The notes: generated from the sequence alone by a model not told the origin. A DNA stretch of 64,000 nucleotides from Deltaproteobacteria bacterium (GCA_017303575.1 JAFLCL010000012.1:1-64000), one strand, 5' to 3'; shown: positions 26,613 through 36,489, counted from the first letter of the stretch. Made by a program: numbers and translations.

Positions 26613-27482
26613 TCAACCGCGGTACGCGTCGAGCGCATCGGCGATCGCGAGCACCCCCTGGCCCATGCGCGGTGAGTACCAGCTCAGATCACGACCCGAC
26701 ACGAAGATCACGCGCGCCCCCTCGATGGCGGAGAAGACACGGGCGTCCTTCGCATCGAAGGGATGCGGCTCGTCGGGCAGCACGATCAGCGCGGGCGCGC
26801 GCGCAGCGACTTCTTCGAGCGTGACGCGGGGATAGCGCGTGTCGCGGCCCGCGATCGCCGACGCCGGCAGCGCCTCGCGCGCTCCCAGATCCGCAGCGAG
26901 CGGATAGCGACGCGGCCGATCGGCGAACACGTTCACGCCGCCCGCGAGATCGAGCGCATCCGACAAGAACGTCTCGCCGTGGATGGTCATCAGCGGATCC
27001 ATCCAGATCGGACAGAACACACGCACGGGCGCGCGCGCCGCGCGACGAGCCCGCGCCTCCTCGAGCTGCGCGTCCATCGTCGTGATCGCATCGCACGCGA
27101 GGTCGATGCCGAGCATCGTGGCGATCTCGCGCACGAGGAGCGCCGCGTCCTCCACCGTCTTGGGGAAGCTCACGTGCGTGGTGATCGACGCGGCCTCGAG
27201 CGCGCGCACGATCTGCGGGGTGTTCTCTTCCTGGTTCACGAGCACCAGGTCGGGCGCGCGCGCGATGACGTCCGCGATGCGCGCGTCCTTCGTGCCGCCC
27301 ACGGTGGGCACGCCCTCGATCACACCACGCGGCTCGACGCAGTAGTCCGTGCGTCCCACGAGCCGATCGAGCGCGCCGAGCATCACGACCGTCTCGGACT
27401 CGCTCGGCACGAGCGACACGACGCGATGGGCGGGCCGGGCGAGGCGCACCTCACGGCCCATCGCGTCGCGCAGCGTGATCAA
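26613..27482 (-). CDS. Helical-backbone metal receptor (BtuF/FhuD-like), cytoplasmic form
   Basis: A 289-residue periplasmic-binding-fold protein of the class III cobalamin/siderophore type: RVVSLVPSESETVVMLGALD, VGGTKDARIADVIARAPDLV, MTIHGETFLSDALDLAGGVN. It lacks a signal peptide and membrane anchor, unlike transport receptors, so a cytosolic or uncoupled role is possible. The start appears to be TTG within a TTGA overlap with the gcvH stop; the next in-frame ATG (MGREV) would drop 7 residues. No permease or ATPase lies beside it. Coupling to gcvH is unexpected. Confidence 0.75.
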   Translation of the reverse strand: MITLRDAMGREVRLARPAHRVVSLVPSESETVVMLGALDRLVGRTDYCVEPRGVIEGVPTVGGTKDARIADVIARAPDLVLVNQEENTPQIVRALEAASITTHVSFPKTVEDAALLVREIATMLGIDLACDAITTMDAQLEEARARRAARAPVRVFCPIWMDPLMTIHGETFLSDALDLAGGVNVFADRPRRYPLAADLGAREALPASAIAGRDTRYPRVTLEEVAARAPALIVLPDEPHPFDAKDARVFSAIEGARVIFVSGRDLSWYSPRMGQGVLAIADALDAYRG

Positions 27483-27865
27483 TGATCGAGCGAGCCCAAG
27501 AACGCCTCGTAGGCCGCGGCGTCCATCAAGAAATCGAGGCTCGAGCTGGGCTTGATCACGATCAGCCAGCCCTTGCCGTACGTGTCGTCGTTCACGAGCT
27601 CGGGTTTGTCGTTGAGCTCGGCGTTGATCTCGACGACCTCGCCGGCGATCGGCGAGAAGAGCTCGCTCACGGCCTTCACGGACTCGACGGTGCCGAAGTT
27701 GCCGTGCACCTCGAGCTTCGCGCCCACCTTCGGGAGATCGAGCAGCGTGATGTCACCGAGCTGCTCGACGGCGTGCGACGTGATGCCCACGCGCACGAGG
27801 TCGCCCTCGATGCGCGCCCACTCGTGGTCCTTCGTGTACTTGAGATCGCTCGGATAGCTCGCCAT
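27479..27865 (-). CDS. gcvH: Glycine cleavage system H protein
   Basis: The lipoyl carrier of the glycine cleavage complex, 128 residues, full length. The lipoylated Lys lies in GTVESVKAVSELFSP (about residue 64). LKYTKDHEWARIEGD and NDDTYGKGWLIVIKPS are family signatures. It follows gcvT by 42 bp and overlaps the BtuF-like gene by 4 bases, giving a gcvT-gcvH operon. The P-protein subunit gcvPA is elsewhere in the window and gcvPB is absent from it. Confidence 0.95.
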   Translation of the reverse strand: MASYPSDLKYTKDHEWARIEGDLVRVGITSHAVEQLGDITLLDLPKVGAKLEVHGNFGTVESVKAVSELFSPIAGEVVEINAELNDKPELVNDDTYGKGWLIVIKPSSSLDFLMDAAAYEAFLGSLDH

Positions 27866-27907
27866 GTGCTGCTCCTCTACTTCTGTCGCGGCGACGTCTG
27901 ACGCCGA

Positions 27908-29068
27908 CTACGACTTCTGACGCTTGTAGAACGGTGTCTTCACGACGACCGCTTCGATCAACTTCCCGCGGATCTCGATGCCGATCTTCGAGCCCACCTC
28001 GGCGAGCGCGGCCGGCACGTATCCGAGGCCGATGTTCGTGTCGAGCGTGGGCGCCGGGCTACCGCTCGTGACCACGCCGACCGGGGCGCTCGAGGGCGTC
28101 TCCTCACCCGTCCACGCGTGAATCGGGTAGCCGTGACGGCCGATGCCGCGGCCGACCATCTGGAAGCCCACGATCTTGCGCGTCAGACCCGCGTCCTTGA
28201 TCGCGATCAGCGCCTTCTTCCCCAAGAAATCGCGCGGCTTGTCGAGCTTGGTGACCCAGCCCAGGCCTGCCTCGAGCGGGTTCGTGGTCTCGTCGATCTC
28301 GTTGCCGTAGAGCGACAGACGTCCCTCGAGGCGAAGCGTGTCGCGCGCGCCGAGCCCACACGGCTCGATGCCGATCGGCTTGCCCGCGGCGAGGAGCGCG
28401 TTCCAGAGGCGGGTCGCGTCCTCGGGGTGCACGAAGAGCTCGAAGCCGTCCTCCGCTGTGTAGCCAGTCCGCGCTGCGATCACGCGCACGCCGGCGACGG
28501 TGCCCTCGGTGAGCGAGAACGAGGTCAGCGAGGTGATCGCGTCGTCGGCCTGCGCGTGCTTCATGACCTCGACGGCCTTGGGGCCCTGGAGCGCGAGCAG
28601 CGCGGTCTCGTCCGAGATGTCGGCGAAGGTGAGCGTGCCCTTCTCCACGAAGGCCTTGCTGTGCGCGCCCCCCCTCGATGGGTCGAAGTGGGCCGCGATC
28701 TTGTCGCGGTTCGACGCGTTCATCACGATCATGAACTTCTCGCGGCCGCGCCTGTAGACGATGAGGTCGTCGAGGATGGTGCCGTCTTCCTTGCAGGCGA
28801 CGGTGTAGAGCGCCTTGCCGTCCGCGAGCTGGGTGAGATCGCCGGTCACGAGCGAGTCGATGAATTCCTCGGAGGCCGCGCCTTCGATCTTCATCTCGCC
28901 CATGTGCGAGACGTCGAAGAGGCCCGCGGCCGTGCGCACGGCGGCGTGCTCCTTGAGCAGGCCCGCGTACTGCACCGGCAGCTCCCACCCAGCGAACGGG
29001 ACGATGCGCCCACCGAGGGCCTTGTGCGCGTCGAAGAGCGGAGTGCGGCGAAGCGTGGGGCTCGTCAT
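27908..29068 (-). CDS. gcvT: Aminomethyltransferase (glycine cleavage T protein)
   Basis: Transfers the methylene group from the lipoyl arm of GcvH to tetrahydrofolate, releasing ammonia. 386 residues with [31 protein letters not shown] (folate site region), [17 protein letters not shown] and NPLEAGLGW, plus the C-terminal barrel. The start ATG 29068 lies 12 bases after the stop of the small DUF4911-like gene. Nothing suggests truncation. Confidence 0.95.
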   Translation of the reverse strand: MTSPTLRRTPLFDAHKALGGRIVPFAGWELPVQYAGLLKEHAAVRTAAGLFDVSHMGEMKIEGAASEEFIDSLVTGDLTQLADGKALYTVACKEDGTILDDLIVYRRGREKFMIVMNASNRDKIAAHFDPSRGGAHSKAFVEKGTLTFADISDETALLALQGPKAVEVMKHAQADDAITSLTSFSLTEGTVAGVRVIAARTGYTAEDGFELFVHPEDATRLWNALLAAGKPIGIEPCGLGARDTLRLEGRLSLYGNEIDETTNPLEAGLGWVTKLDKPRDFLGKKALIAIKDAGLTRKIVGFQMVGRGIGRHGYPIHAWTGEETPSSAPVGVVTSGSPAPTLDTNIGLGYVPAALAEVGSKIGIEIRGKLIEAVVVKTPFYKRQKS

Positions 29069-29080
29069 CGGGCCGCGACC

Positions 29081-29350
29081 CTAGGTGGGTTCGAGGCGCT
29101 GATCAATAGAGACTCGCCGCATCGGGAGCTCGCTCGCGAGGTCGGCGAGCAGAGCGTCGAGCTCCGAGCTGCGGGCCTCGGTCGTGACGAGGACGATCGA
29201 GTCGCCGCCCTCGCCGTGGATCGACGCGAGACCGTCGTACCCGAGCAGGATCCCGCCCAGCACCACGACGTCCGCGTCGTTCATCGCGAGGCGCACGGCC
29301 ACCACCCCGGGGCCGACCGGTGCTTCGGGCAAGGAGCGAGCGCCAGCCAA
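29081..29350 (-). CDS. Small DUF4911-like protein upstream of gcvT
   Basis: An 89-residue protein. VVAVRLAMNDADVVVLGGIL, LGYDGLASIHGEGGD and SIVLVTTEA resemble the ACT-like alpha/beta unit of DUF4911. The start at 29350 would be TTG; an ATG at 29284 (MNDADVVV) or GTG codons in between are alternatives, since the first 20 residues are Pro/Gly-rich. It is the first gene of a run DUF4911 - gcvT - gcvH - BtuF-like. The family call is tentative and the function unknown. Confidence 0.5.
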   Translation of the reverse strand: MAGARSLPEAPVGPGVVAVRLAMNDADVVVLGGILLGYDGLASIHGEGGDSIVLVTTEARSSELDALLADLASELPMRRVSIDQRLEPT

Positions 29351-29378
29351 GGTCGCCGCTTCTTGTCACACTCGGCAG

Positions 29379-30779
29379 ATGCGAGCTTCGATGTCCGTCT
29401 CCCCACTCGCTGCTTCGACGCTGTTCGTGCTCGCCGTCGGCGCGCACGCGTCCAGCGCGCTCGCAGTGCCTCTGCCGAGGACGTGCATGGGCGGGCCCGA
29501 TTGCGATGGGGGCACGGAGTGCATCGTCTCCCTGACGTTCCCGCGCGGCGTGTGTCTGCCCGACGCATGTCGGCGGAGCGACCCCGGCATGCTGCGATCG
29601 ACCTGCTTCGGAGCCGGCAGCACCCTGGCGGAGGCGTTCGCGAGCGGTGACTGCGACGGCGACCTCGTCACCAACGCCGACGAAGACGATGGCGGCTTCT
29701 GCAGCGGTGGCGCGGTGATCGGCCTCCAAGCGGGCGGTGAGCTCCAGTGGACCGAGCCCGCGCGCCTCGACGACCCGATGGGGCTCGCCATCGCTCCGTA
29801 CGACGCCACCTCCAGCGTCTCTCACGCCATCGGCATCGGGTGCACGCCGACGCGTCGGTGCCCCGTGCTACCGAGCGATCCGACGCTGCGATCACGCTGC
29901 GTGCTCGTCATCCCCGACGACGGCGAGCTCGAGGCGCGCGGCGTCTGTACCTACTACACCGATGATCGGGACGACGACTCGTGTCTCGATGCGATCGACA
30001 CGAGCGGTTGCCTGTCGGGCATCGACGAAGCGCCACACGCACAGTGGGAGCACGGCGACTGTGACCTTGACGGCCTCCAGAACAAGGCCGATCCCGACGT
30101 CTGTGATCGCGTCGAGATCATGGGGCGCGTCGCGGGCGGCGACGTTCGTTGCGTGGCCGGCGCCGTCCAGGGAGCGTGCTTCAGCGGCGTAGGCGAGATC
30201 GCGAGCAGCGTGTATGGCTGCGGCGTCGACGAAGCGGCAGAGTTCGCCCCGTTCGCGTACTGCTGCCGCAGCCACGAAGACTGCCCCGCGCCGATGTACC
30301 TCGGCGATTCGTCGCGAGGTCGCTGTGTGTTCCTCGGATCGGACGCGACGACCGCACAGGTCGGCGCGTGCACCTACGACGATGCTGGGCTCTCCGACGA
30401 CGACAGCTGCGTCGGCGCGATGCCAGCGCTCGGTGCGACGTGTCTGTCGACCGAAGACGTCTCGTACACGGCGTGGGCGAACGGCACCTGCGACGCGTGC
30501 GATCGCACTCCCAACGCCACGGACGACGTCGTGTGCAGTGCGTGCGGCATGGCCGACGCCAGCGCACAGCCGGACGCCGCGACCACGCCCCCGGACGACG
30601 GCGGCGCCGACCCGACGCCCGACGCGCGCGTCGAGGACGGCGATGCCGGCAGTCCCAGTCGCTTCGCGGGCTCGGGCTGTCGCTGCGAGATCGCGTCGCG
30701 CACGGCGCCTTCGCCGCTGCTCGCGCTGTTCGTGTGCGTCGTCCTCGGCCCCCCACTTCTCGGACGCCGCAAACGGTGA
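29379..30779 (+). CDS. MYXO-CTERM-like Cys-rich exported protein
   Basis: A 466-residue protein with a cleavable signal (STLFVLAVGAHASSALA) and many Cys pairs. Calcium-type DCDGDLVTNADEDD and HGDCDLDGLQNKADPD motifs resemble thrombospondin type 3 repeats. A D/A/P-rich linker leads to the end RFAGSGCRCEIASRT followed by a hydrophobic helix and GRRKR, the pattern recognised by the myxobacterial exosortase-like sorting system. It is paralogous to the next gene, which begins 12 bases later. Surface function unknown. Confidence 0.78.
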   Translation: MRASMSVSPLAASTLFVLAVGAHASSALAVPLPRTCMGGPDCDGGTECIVSLTFPRGVCLPDACRRSDPGMLRSTCFGAGSTLAEAFASGDCDGDLVTNADEDDGGFCSGGAVIGLQAGGELQWTEPARLDDPMGLAIAPYDATSSVSHAIGIGCTPTRRCPVLPSDPTLRSRCVLVIPDDGELEARGVCTYYTDDRDDDSCLDAIDTSGCLSGIDEAPHAQWEHGDCDLDGLQNKADPDVCDRVEIMGRVAGGDVRCVAGAVQGACFSGVGEIASSVYGCGVDEAAEFAPFAYCCRSHEDCPAPMYLGDSSRGRCVFLGSDATTAQVGACTYDDAGLSDDDSCVGAMPALGATCLSTEDVSYTAWANGTCDACDRTPNATDDVVCSACGMADASAQPDAATTPPDDGGADPTPDARVEDGDAGSPSRFAGSGCRCEIASRTAPSPLLALFVCVVLGPPLLGRRKR

Positions 30780-30791
30780 GACCTTGAGAGA

Positions 30792-32342
30792 ATGACTTCA
30801 CTCGATGCGCCTCGCGCGCCCTTCTCTTCTTTCGCTCTTCTCTCCTCTCTCTGTGCTCTCTCGCTCCTGGCCATCACGTCGATCGCGCATGCCGAGCCCG
30901 GTTGCTACGACGGCGGGGGCGCGTGCATCGCCTCCGACGGCCTGGGCCCGTGCGACGAGACGTGCCCCACCGGCTACTGCGTCGGCGATCGCTGCATGCA
31001 CCCCGCCGACTGCGAGGTTCCTTGTGGGACGAGCATGGGGGAGTGTCCGCCGATCAAGATCGGGAACAACGTCTTCCGCCCCGAGGGCGGCATGACTGCC
31101 GGCATCTGCTTCTACGGAACGGGCTGTGGTCCCCTCCAGGTGAGCGCGAGCGGCGTGACCACGAGTCCGTCGACGGGCACTTGCCTCCACGCCGGCGACC
31201 TCGGCGCCGCGGCGTTCCTCCACGGCGACTGCGATCGCGACCAAGTGCCCAACGTCGCCGAGGGCACGGGACAGTTCTGTCTGCAGCAGAGCTACGCAGG
31301 GCCGGGCCGCGTGACGGCCACGCCCACGTGTCCGATGACGTGCGACGCGGGCTGCGTGGGAGGCTTCGAGCCGCACGGCGGCGTGGTGTGCGCGACCGAC
31401 GGCGCGGGCGCCTATGCGTGCACGAACCCCACGGAGTGTCCCTCGACGTTCGATCGTCGTGTCGTCGCGTGTCTGCCGACGGGCACGGGGGCGGGTATGG
31501 GCCGCGTCGGCGTCTGCTTCTACGACGACGTGTGCGGCGAGCTCATGTCGTGCTTCGACTTCGCCGTGCGTCCCTCCGACGCGACGGCATGGTTCGCCGC
31601 CGCCTACGACGCGGGCGATTGCGACGGCGACGGGGTGCTCAACGGGGATGACCCGGCCGACTGCGGCACGAGGCTCGTCGAGTGGACCGACGGCGGGGAT
31701 CCGTTCCACGACGATCCCGCCCCGAGCTGTCCGGACGCGAGCGCGTGCCGCGCTGGGACGTGCTCGACCACGCTCGAGGTGTGCGCGAGCTCCGACAGCG
31801 TCGGTGTCGCGTGCGACCCGAGCGAGGATCCGACGGAGGCGTGCACCGCGCTCCTCGGTCGCGACGCGCAGTGCGTCTTCGCCGGCGAGACGACCGACAC
31901 CGCGGTCGGCATCTGCGTGCCCATCGGTCCGGCGGACGATCTCTGCCTGCTTCGCGGCAGCGACTGCTTCGCGCGCGGCGTCGATCCCGCGCACGCCTAC
32001 GACGAAGGCGACTGCGACGGCGACGGCCTCACGAACGCGATCGACGACGCTGTGTGCACGCCGCTCGGCCCTGACGCGGGCACGGGCGCGAACACCGATG
32101 CTGGACCCGTGATGAGCATCGATGCAGGCGACCCCGCCACCGACGGTGGCAGCACGTCGCAGCTCGACGCGGCGAGCAGCTCCGAGATCGATGCCTCGGC
32201 CCCCGACGCCGGCGAGCCCGGCCGCTTCGCGGGCTCCGGCTGCGGCTGCAGCGCGCACGACACACGCCGGACGAGCAGCGGTCTCGCGGTGCTTGCGCTC
32301 CTGGTCGTCGGCCTCGTGACCCGACGCACGCGGCGTCGTTGA
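30792..32342 (+). CDS. MYXO-CTERM-like Cys-rich exported protein, paralog
   Basis: A 516-residue paralog of the preceding gene: signal ending SIAHAEPG, Cys-rich modules, repeats FLHGDCDRDQVPNVAEGTG, YDAGDCDGDGVLNGDDPADC and YDEGDCDGDGLTNAIDDAVC, an Asp/Ala/Ser linker, and the end RFAGSGCGCSAHDTRRTSS, hydrophobic helix, TRRTRRR. The conserved RFAGSGC of both paralogs is the likely sorting signal with its modifiable Cys. A tandem duplication is implied. It is probably on one transcript with the lipoprotein downstream. Confidence 0.78.
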   Translation: MTSLDAPRAPFSSFALLSSLCALSLLAITSIAHAEPGCYDGGGACIASDGLGPCDETCPTGYCVGDRCMHPADCEVPCGTSMGECPPIKIGNNVFRPEGGMTAGICFYGTGCGPLQVSASGVTTSPSTGTCLHAGDLGAAAFLHGDCDRDQVPNVAEGTGQFCLQQSYAGPGRVTATPTCPMTCDAGCVGGFEPHGGVVCATDGAGAYACTNPTECPSTFDRRVVACLPTGTGAGMGRVGVCFYDDVCGELMSCFDFAVRPSDATAWFAAAYDAGDCDGDGVLNGDDPADCGTRLVEWTDGGDPFHDDPAPSCPDASACRAGTCSTTLEVCASSDSVGVACDPSEDPTEACTALLGRDAQCVFAGETTDTAVGICVPIGPADDLCLLRGSDCFARGVDPAHAYDEGDCDGDGLTNAIDDAVCTPLGPDAGTGANTDAGPVMSIDAGDPATDGGSTSQLDAASSSEIDASAPDAGEPGRFAGSGCGCSAHDTRRTSSGLAVLALLVVGLVTRRTRRR

Positions 32343-32386
32343 ACGCGGGCTGACCGTCGCCGCGTCGGGCCGGTATGCTCCGGTCG

Positions 32387-35300
32387 ATGCGCGTACGACT
32401 CACCACGCTCGCCTTCGCGGCGCTCGCGATCAGCCCTCTCGCCTGTGATGGCGGCGGTCTCGCCGAAGGCTGGCGCGAGACACCGCCAGGCACGGGCCCC
32501 CAGCTCGTGTGGGATCTCTACGCCGAGGATCTTCCGCTCATCCCGATGCCGAACGACGTGGCGACGTGGCCCGATCCGACGTCACCGACGGGCCTGCGCA
32601 TCAACGCGAGCGTCGCGGTGCCGACGCACCTCGAGAGCCACACGCGCAGCCTCTTCGACGAGCTGGACGGCTGGGGCACGTTCGCGCCGATCTCGGTGAG
32701 CTTCGAGGAGGATCTCGATCTCGCGGAGCTCCTGCGTCGTCAGGGTGGCCCCGATCACTTCCACGAGAGCGACTTCCCCGAGCACGCGATCTACCTCGTC
32801 GATCTCGAGACGGGCCTGCCGGTCCCGCTCGATCTCAACAGCGGCAACTTTCCCTACGTCACCACGCGCCCCGATCAGTACTTCGATCACGATCCGCGCG
32901 GTGGCGAGTCGAACATCCTCTTCGAGACCGTCGAAGAGGACGTGAACCGCAACGGCGTCCTCGACCTCGGCGAGGACACCGACTTCGACGGCGTGCTCGA
33001 TCACCCGAACACGATCGACGGAACGCTGACCGGCGATCCGCTCGACACGGTCGATCGCATGGCGTGGTTCTACGAGCGTGAGACCAAGACGCTGATCCTG
33101 CGGCCGCTCCTGCCGCTCACGCCGCGTCATCACTACGCGGTCGTGCTCACGGATCGCCTGGTCGGCGTGGGCGGCCAGCCGATCCGCTCGCCCTTCGACT
33201 TCGTGCACCACGTGCGACAGACGCGGGATCTCGCGCCCCTCGCCGACCACCTCGCCGCGCACCCCGAGCTCTACGGCTCGCTCGCGAGCGAGGGCTGGGA
33301 GGGCGTCGCGTTCGCGTGGAGCTTCACCACGCAGTCGGTCACCGACGACATCGACACCGTGCGCGAGGGTCTCTACGGGCGTGGCTCGATGTCCTACCTC
33401 GCGAGCGAGATCCCGCTCGATGTCGTGCCGCTCCCGATGCAGGGCGGCCGTGGCTGCGGGGATCCGGGCGCGCGCGTCTTCGTCGCGCCGGGTGACCAGT
33501 TCCGCGAGGCCGTGCGCTCGCTCGGCGCGCTCGCGTTCGGCCTCGACGAGAACGCCGTCGAGCAGCTCGATCAGAGCTACGCGTCGCTCTCGCACGTGGT
33601 GACAGTGTTGCTCGAGACGCCCTATTTCTTCGGCGATCCGGACGACGAGCAGCTCGAGGACAGCTTCCAGATGGACTGGGTGACGGGCGAGGCGCGGCGC
33701 ACGCGCGAGACCATCACGATGACGATCTACGTGCCGAACGAGTCGGCCGAGCTGCAGCAGCCGTTCGACCCCGTCGTCTACGTGCACGGCCACGGCAGCA
33801 ACGCCGCCGAGGTCCTCATCTACGGCGGCATGATCCTCCAGCACGGCCAGGCGCTCGTGACGATCAACGCGCACGGCCACGGCCTCGAGCTGTCGCCCGC
33901 GCTGCGGTCCGTGGTGCGAGCCACGCTCGCGGGCGAGTGCCTCGAGGGCACGGGCGACGCGATCGCGATGGGTCGCGCGCGCGACCTCGACGGCGACGAG
34001 ACGGTCGACTCGGGCGCGGACTTCTGGACCGCGTACGTCTTCCACACGCGCGACGCGGTCCGTCAGACCGTGATCGATCAGCTCAACGTCTTCCGAGTGC
34101 TCCGCTCCTTCGACGGAACGCGACGCGCGGGACAGCGCACGCTGATCGGCCCCGACGGCGCAGAGCTCACCTTCGACGGCGACTTCGATCGCAACGGCAG
34201 CGCCGACCTCGCGGGCGACTTCGACGGCAACGGGCGACCCGATCTCGGCGGTCCGAGCGCGCGCTACGCGATGGCGGGTGGATCGCTCGGCGGCATCATC
34301 GCGGCGGTCACGCACGGCTCGGAGCCGATGATCTCCGCGTCGGTGCCCGTCGTCGGCGGAGGCGGTCTGTCCGACGTCGCGATCCGGACCGAGAACGGCT
34401 CCGTGCGCTCCGCGATGATCCTGCGCCTCATGGGCCCGCTCCTGACGACCACCCGCAGCGAAGGTCCGAGCGAGCGCACCTCGTGCGCGGCCGGCGACTA
34501 CTCGCTCGAGGTGCAGGGCCCGCTCCTCGACGACGACGTCCGCACCGAGATCGCCTGCATCGACTCCGACCTGCTCGGCGCCGACGACGTGATGATCGTC
34601 CGGAACCTCTCGAACCGAGAGGTCGCATGCGCGGGCGCGACGAACCACGAGCCTGGTCGGTTCCGCGTGGGCATCGCCTCCGATCAGGGCGATCGCTGGA
34701 CGGTCGAGGTCTATCGAAACGCGCTCGGTCTCGTGGACTTCCGCGACTGCACCTTCGAGGGCGCCTCGCCCGCCCCCGACGACACGATCGACACGTGGGA
34801 GGTCTCCGCCGGACGAAGTGGCGAAGGCGTGTGCGAGCGCTGCGCGAGCTGGGGCGTGACGCAGTTCGCCGCGGGCGACCTGCTCACCGCGCCCACGTCG
34901 GGCTTCGGGCGACGGCGTCAGAGCCCCGAGCTGCGCCGCCTCGTGATGCTCGCGCAGATCGGCCTCGAGCGCGGCGACCCCATCAACTACGTGGGTCGCA
35001 TCTTCCTCGATCCGATCACAGCGCCGGACGTGCCCGTCGAGCCACGCTCGATCCTCGTCACCCACACCGACGGCGATCCCAACGTCTGCATCGCGACGGG
35101 CTATTCGATGGCGCGCGCCGCCGGCGTCCTGCCGTTCCTTCCGCCCGACGCCCCCGCTCACCTCGCGGACTACCGTGCGCCCGCGAGCTTCCAGGCCACA
35201 CACCCAGGCTTCGAGTCACCCAACGATCTCTTGCTCGGCTACCACGCGATCGAGGGCCTCGCGCGCCTCGAGCGGCACCCGGTGGCGGGCGGGGGGGAGC

Positions 35301-35707
35301 GTTTCCTCGTCGACATCGACGACCTCAGCGACGGTCGTTCGTTCTTCGACCCCAATGGCGAGGACACGCTGCCCGAGGACATGGGTGGATTGGCGCCCGT
35401 GCGGCCGGACACGCCGCTTCGCTGGTCGCGTCAGTCGCGTCCGATGACGTCGCCGACCGATCTCGCTGTGTGGCAGTACACGGCAGGACAACCGACCTCG
35501 GGCCTGGTCTCTCCGTACGTCGAGCCCCAGGGCATTCATGGGTTCAGCGCGATCTACGACCCGAATTCGCCCTTCGACATGGCGGTCTACATGTTCAACA
35601 TGATCGGCCGCTACCTGACGACGCACGGCGAGGACATTCCCCACTTGAGCGACCCGACGGGCCATCACTGCCTCGAAGACTCGAGCTGCGAGTACATTCG
35701 CCGATAA
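32387..35707 (+). CDS. Large alpha/beta-hydrolase lipoprotein with acidic EF-like loops
   Basis: About 1106 residues. The signal ends in AISPLACDGG (lipobox). A bacterial-lipase-like core is visible near residue 460 (VVYVHGHGSNAAEVLIYGGM) with a nucleophile elbow MAGGSLGGIIAA near residue 630. Between them are calcium-type loops (DLDGDETVDSGADF, DGDFDRNGSADLAGD, DFDGNGRPDLGG), and an earlier one is DVNRNGVLDLGEDTDFDG. Such insertions may stabilise a surface enzyme. A second possible start is ATG 32375. The His/Asp partners of the Ser cannot be fixed by eye. Substrate unknown (lipid or polyester plausible). Confidence 0.72.
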   Translation: MRVRLTTLAFAALAISPLACDGGGLAEGWRETPPGTGPQLVWDLYAEDLPLIPMPNDVATWPDPTSPTGLRINASVAVPTHLESHTRSLFDELDGWGTFAPISVSFEEDLDLAELLRRQGGPDHFHESDFPEHAIYLVDLETGLPVPLDLNSGNFPYVTTRPDQYFDHDPRGGESNILFETVEEDVNRNGVLDLGEDTDFDGVLDHPNTIDGTLTGDPLDTVDRMAWFYERETKTLILRPLLPLTPRHHYAVVLTDRLVGVGGQPIRSPFDFVHHVRQTRDLAPLADHLAAHPELYGSLASEGWEGVAFAWSFTTQSVTDDIDTVREGLYGRGSMSYLASEIPLDVVPLPMQGGRGCGDPGARVFVAPGDQFREAVRSLGALAFGLDENAVEQLDQSYASLSHVVTVLLETPYFFGDPDDEQLEDSFQMDWVTGEARRTRETITMTIYVPNESAELQQPFDPVVYVHGHGSNAAEVLIYGGMILQHGQALVTINAHGHGLELSPALRSVVRATLAGECLEGTGDAIAMGRARDLDGDETVDSGADFWTAYVFHTRDAVRQTVIDQLNVFRVLRSFDGTRRAGQRTLIGPDGAELTFDGDFDRNGSADLAGDFDGNGRPDLGGPSARYAMAGGSLGGIIAAVTHGSEPMISASVPVVGGGGLSDVAIRTENGSVRSAMILRLMGPLLTTTRSEGPSERTSCAAGDYSLEVQGPLLDDDVRTEIACIDSDLLGADDVMIVRNLSNREVACAGATNHEPGRFRVGIASDQGDRWTVEVYRNALGLVDFRDCTFEGASPAPDDTIDTWEVSAGRSGEGVCERCASWGVTQFAAGDLLTAPTSGFGRRRQSPELRRLVMLAQIGLERGDPINYVGRIFLDPITAPDVPVEPRSILVTHTDGDPNVCIATGYSMARAAGVLPFLPPDAPAHLADYRAPASFQATHPGFESPNDLLLGYHAIEGLARLERHPVAGGGERFLVDIDDLSDGRSFFDPNGEDTLPEDMGGLAPVRPDTPLRWSRQSRPMTSPTDLAVWQYTAGQPTSGLVSPYVEPQGIHGFSAIYDPNSPFDMAVYMFNMIGRYLTTHGEDIPHLSDPTGHHCLEDSSCEYIRR

Positions 35708-35748
35708 GGGCCTCAGGCGATCGAGACAGGCGATACGGCCTCAGGCCC

Positions 35749-36489
35749 TCAGGCTCGAGGGAGGGCACCCTCCTCCGGAGTCGTCCTCGACCAGACGGCG
35801 ACGGCTACGAGGCAATGGATCCACGCCACGGCGACCGCGGGTGCGAGGCGATCGAGCGTGGCGGGCGCGAGGAGCGCCGCGATCACGCACGGCAACGCCA
35901 GCGTCGACATCGCGGCGCCGAGCTTCGACAGCCTGCCTCCGGCCGCGAGGATCACGGCCTCTGGCAAGGCCGCGAGACCGAGCGACAGCCACTTCACGCC
36001 CGTGGTGAACGGCAGCGCGCCGGCGGCGAGGGAGCTGGCGTCCCGCGTGTGACTGAGCACGAGGAGGCTCGCGTCCTCGAAGCCATCGAACACGACAGCG
36101 ACCACGACGAGCCCGATGCCCAGGCTCGACGCGCGTGGCGAGTGGACGCGAGCCGACGCGAAGAAGCCGATCAGGAAGAGGCCATACGCCGGCATGAAGA
36201 GGAAGAGGTCCGCCCACTGGATTTGGTCCATCGCCGGCACGAGAACCCCACGACACCGAGCGAGCGCTTCGGTCGTGGCGTCCGTCCGCGCGGCCTCGTC
36301 CGAGCCGAAGATCGCGTCGAGATCGGCTCCTGAGCGCGCGAGCTCGAACGCGATGATCGGTGGGTAGTGCCGGTCGAGATCGCCACACGGCACGGGGCGC
36401 ATGAACGTGGAGACCACCGTCAGGGCGATCACCACGCCCGCGGCACCGAGCGACACTCGTGCCCAGCGACGCGCGCTCATGGGACGCAT
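35749..36489 (-). CDS. Integral membrane protein, unknown function
   Basis: A 246-residue protein with about six hydrophobic segments (VSLGAAGVVIALTVVSTFM, DLFLFMPAYGLFLIGFFA, SSLGIGLVVVAVVFDGFED, LALPCVIAALLAPATL, VAVAWIHCLVAVAVW) and a polar loop near residues 35-80. No family motif recognised. Its start is 16 bases after the stop of the glutaredoxin-like gene on the same strand, so they probably share a transcript. Confidence 0.7.
   Translation of the reverse strand: MRPMSARRWARVSLGAAGVVIALTVVSTFMRPVPCGDLDRHYPPIIAFELARSGADLDAIFGSDEAARTDATTEALARCRGVLVPAMDQIQWADLFLFMPAYGLFLIGFFASARVHSPRASSLGIGLVVVAVVFDGFEDASLLVLSHTRDASSLAAGALPFTTGVKWLSLGLAALPEAVILAAGGRLSKLGAAMSTLALPCVIAALLAPATLDRLAPAVAVAWIHCLVAVAVWSRTTPEEGALPRA

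Noticed and set aside
32582..35203. An 873-codon minus-strand open frame
   Set aside because: Antisense shadow of the alpha/beta-hydrolase lipoprotein.
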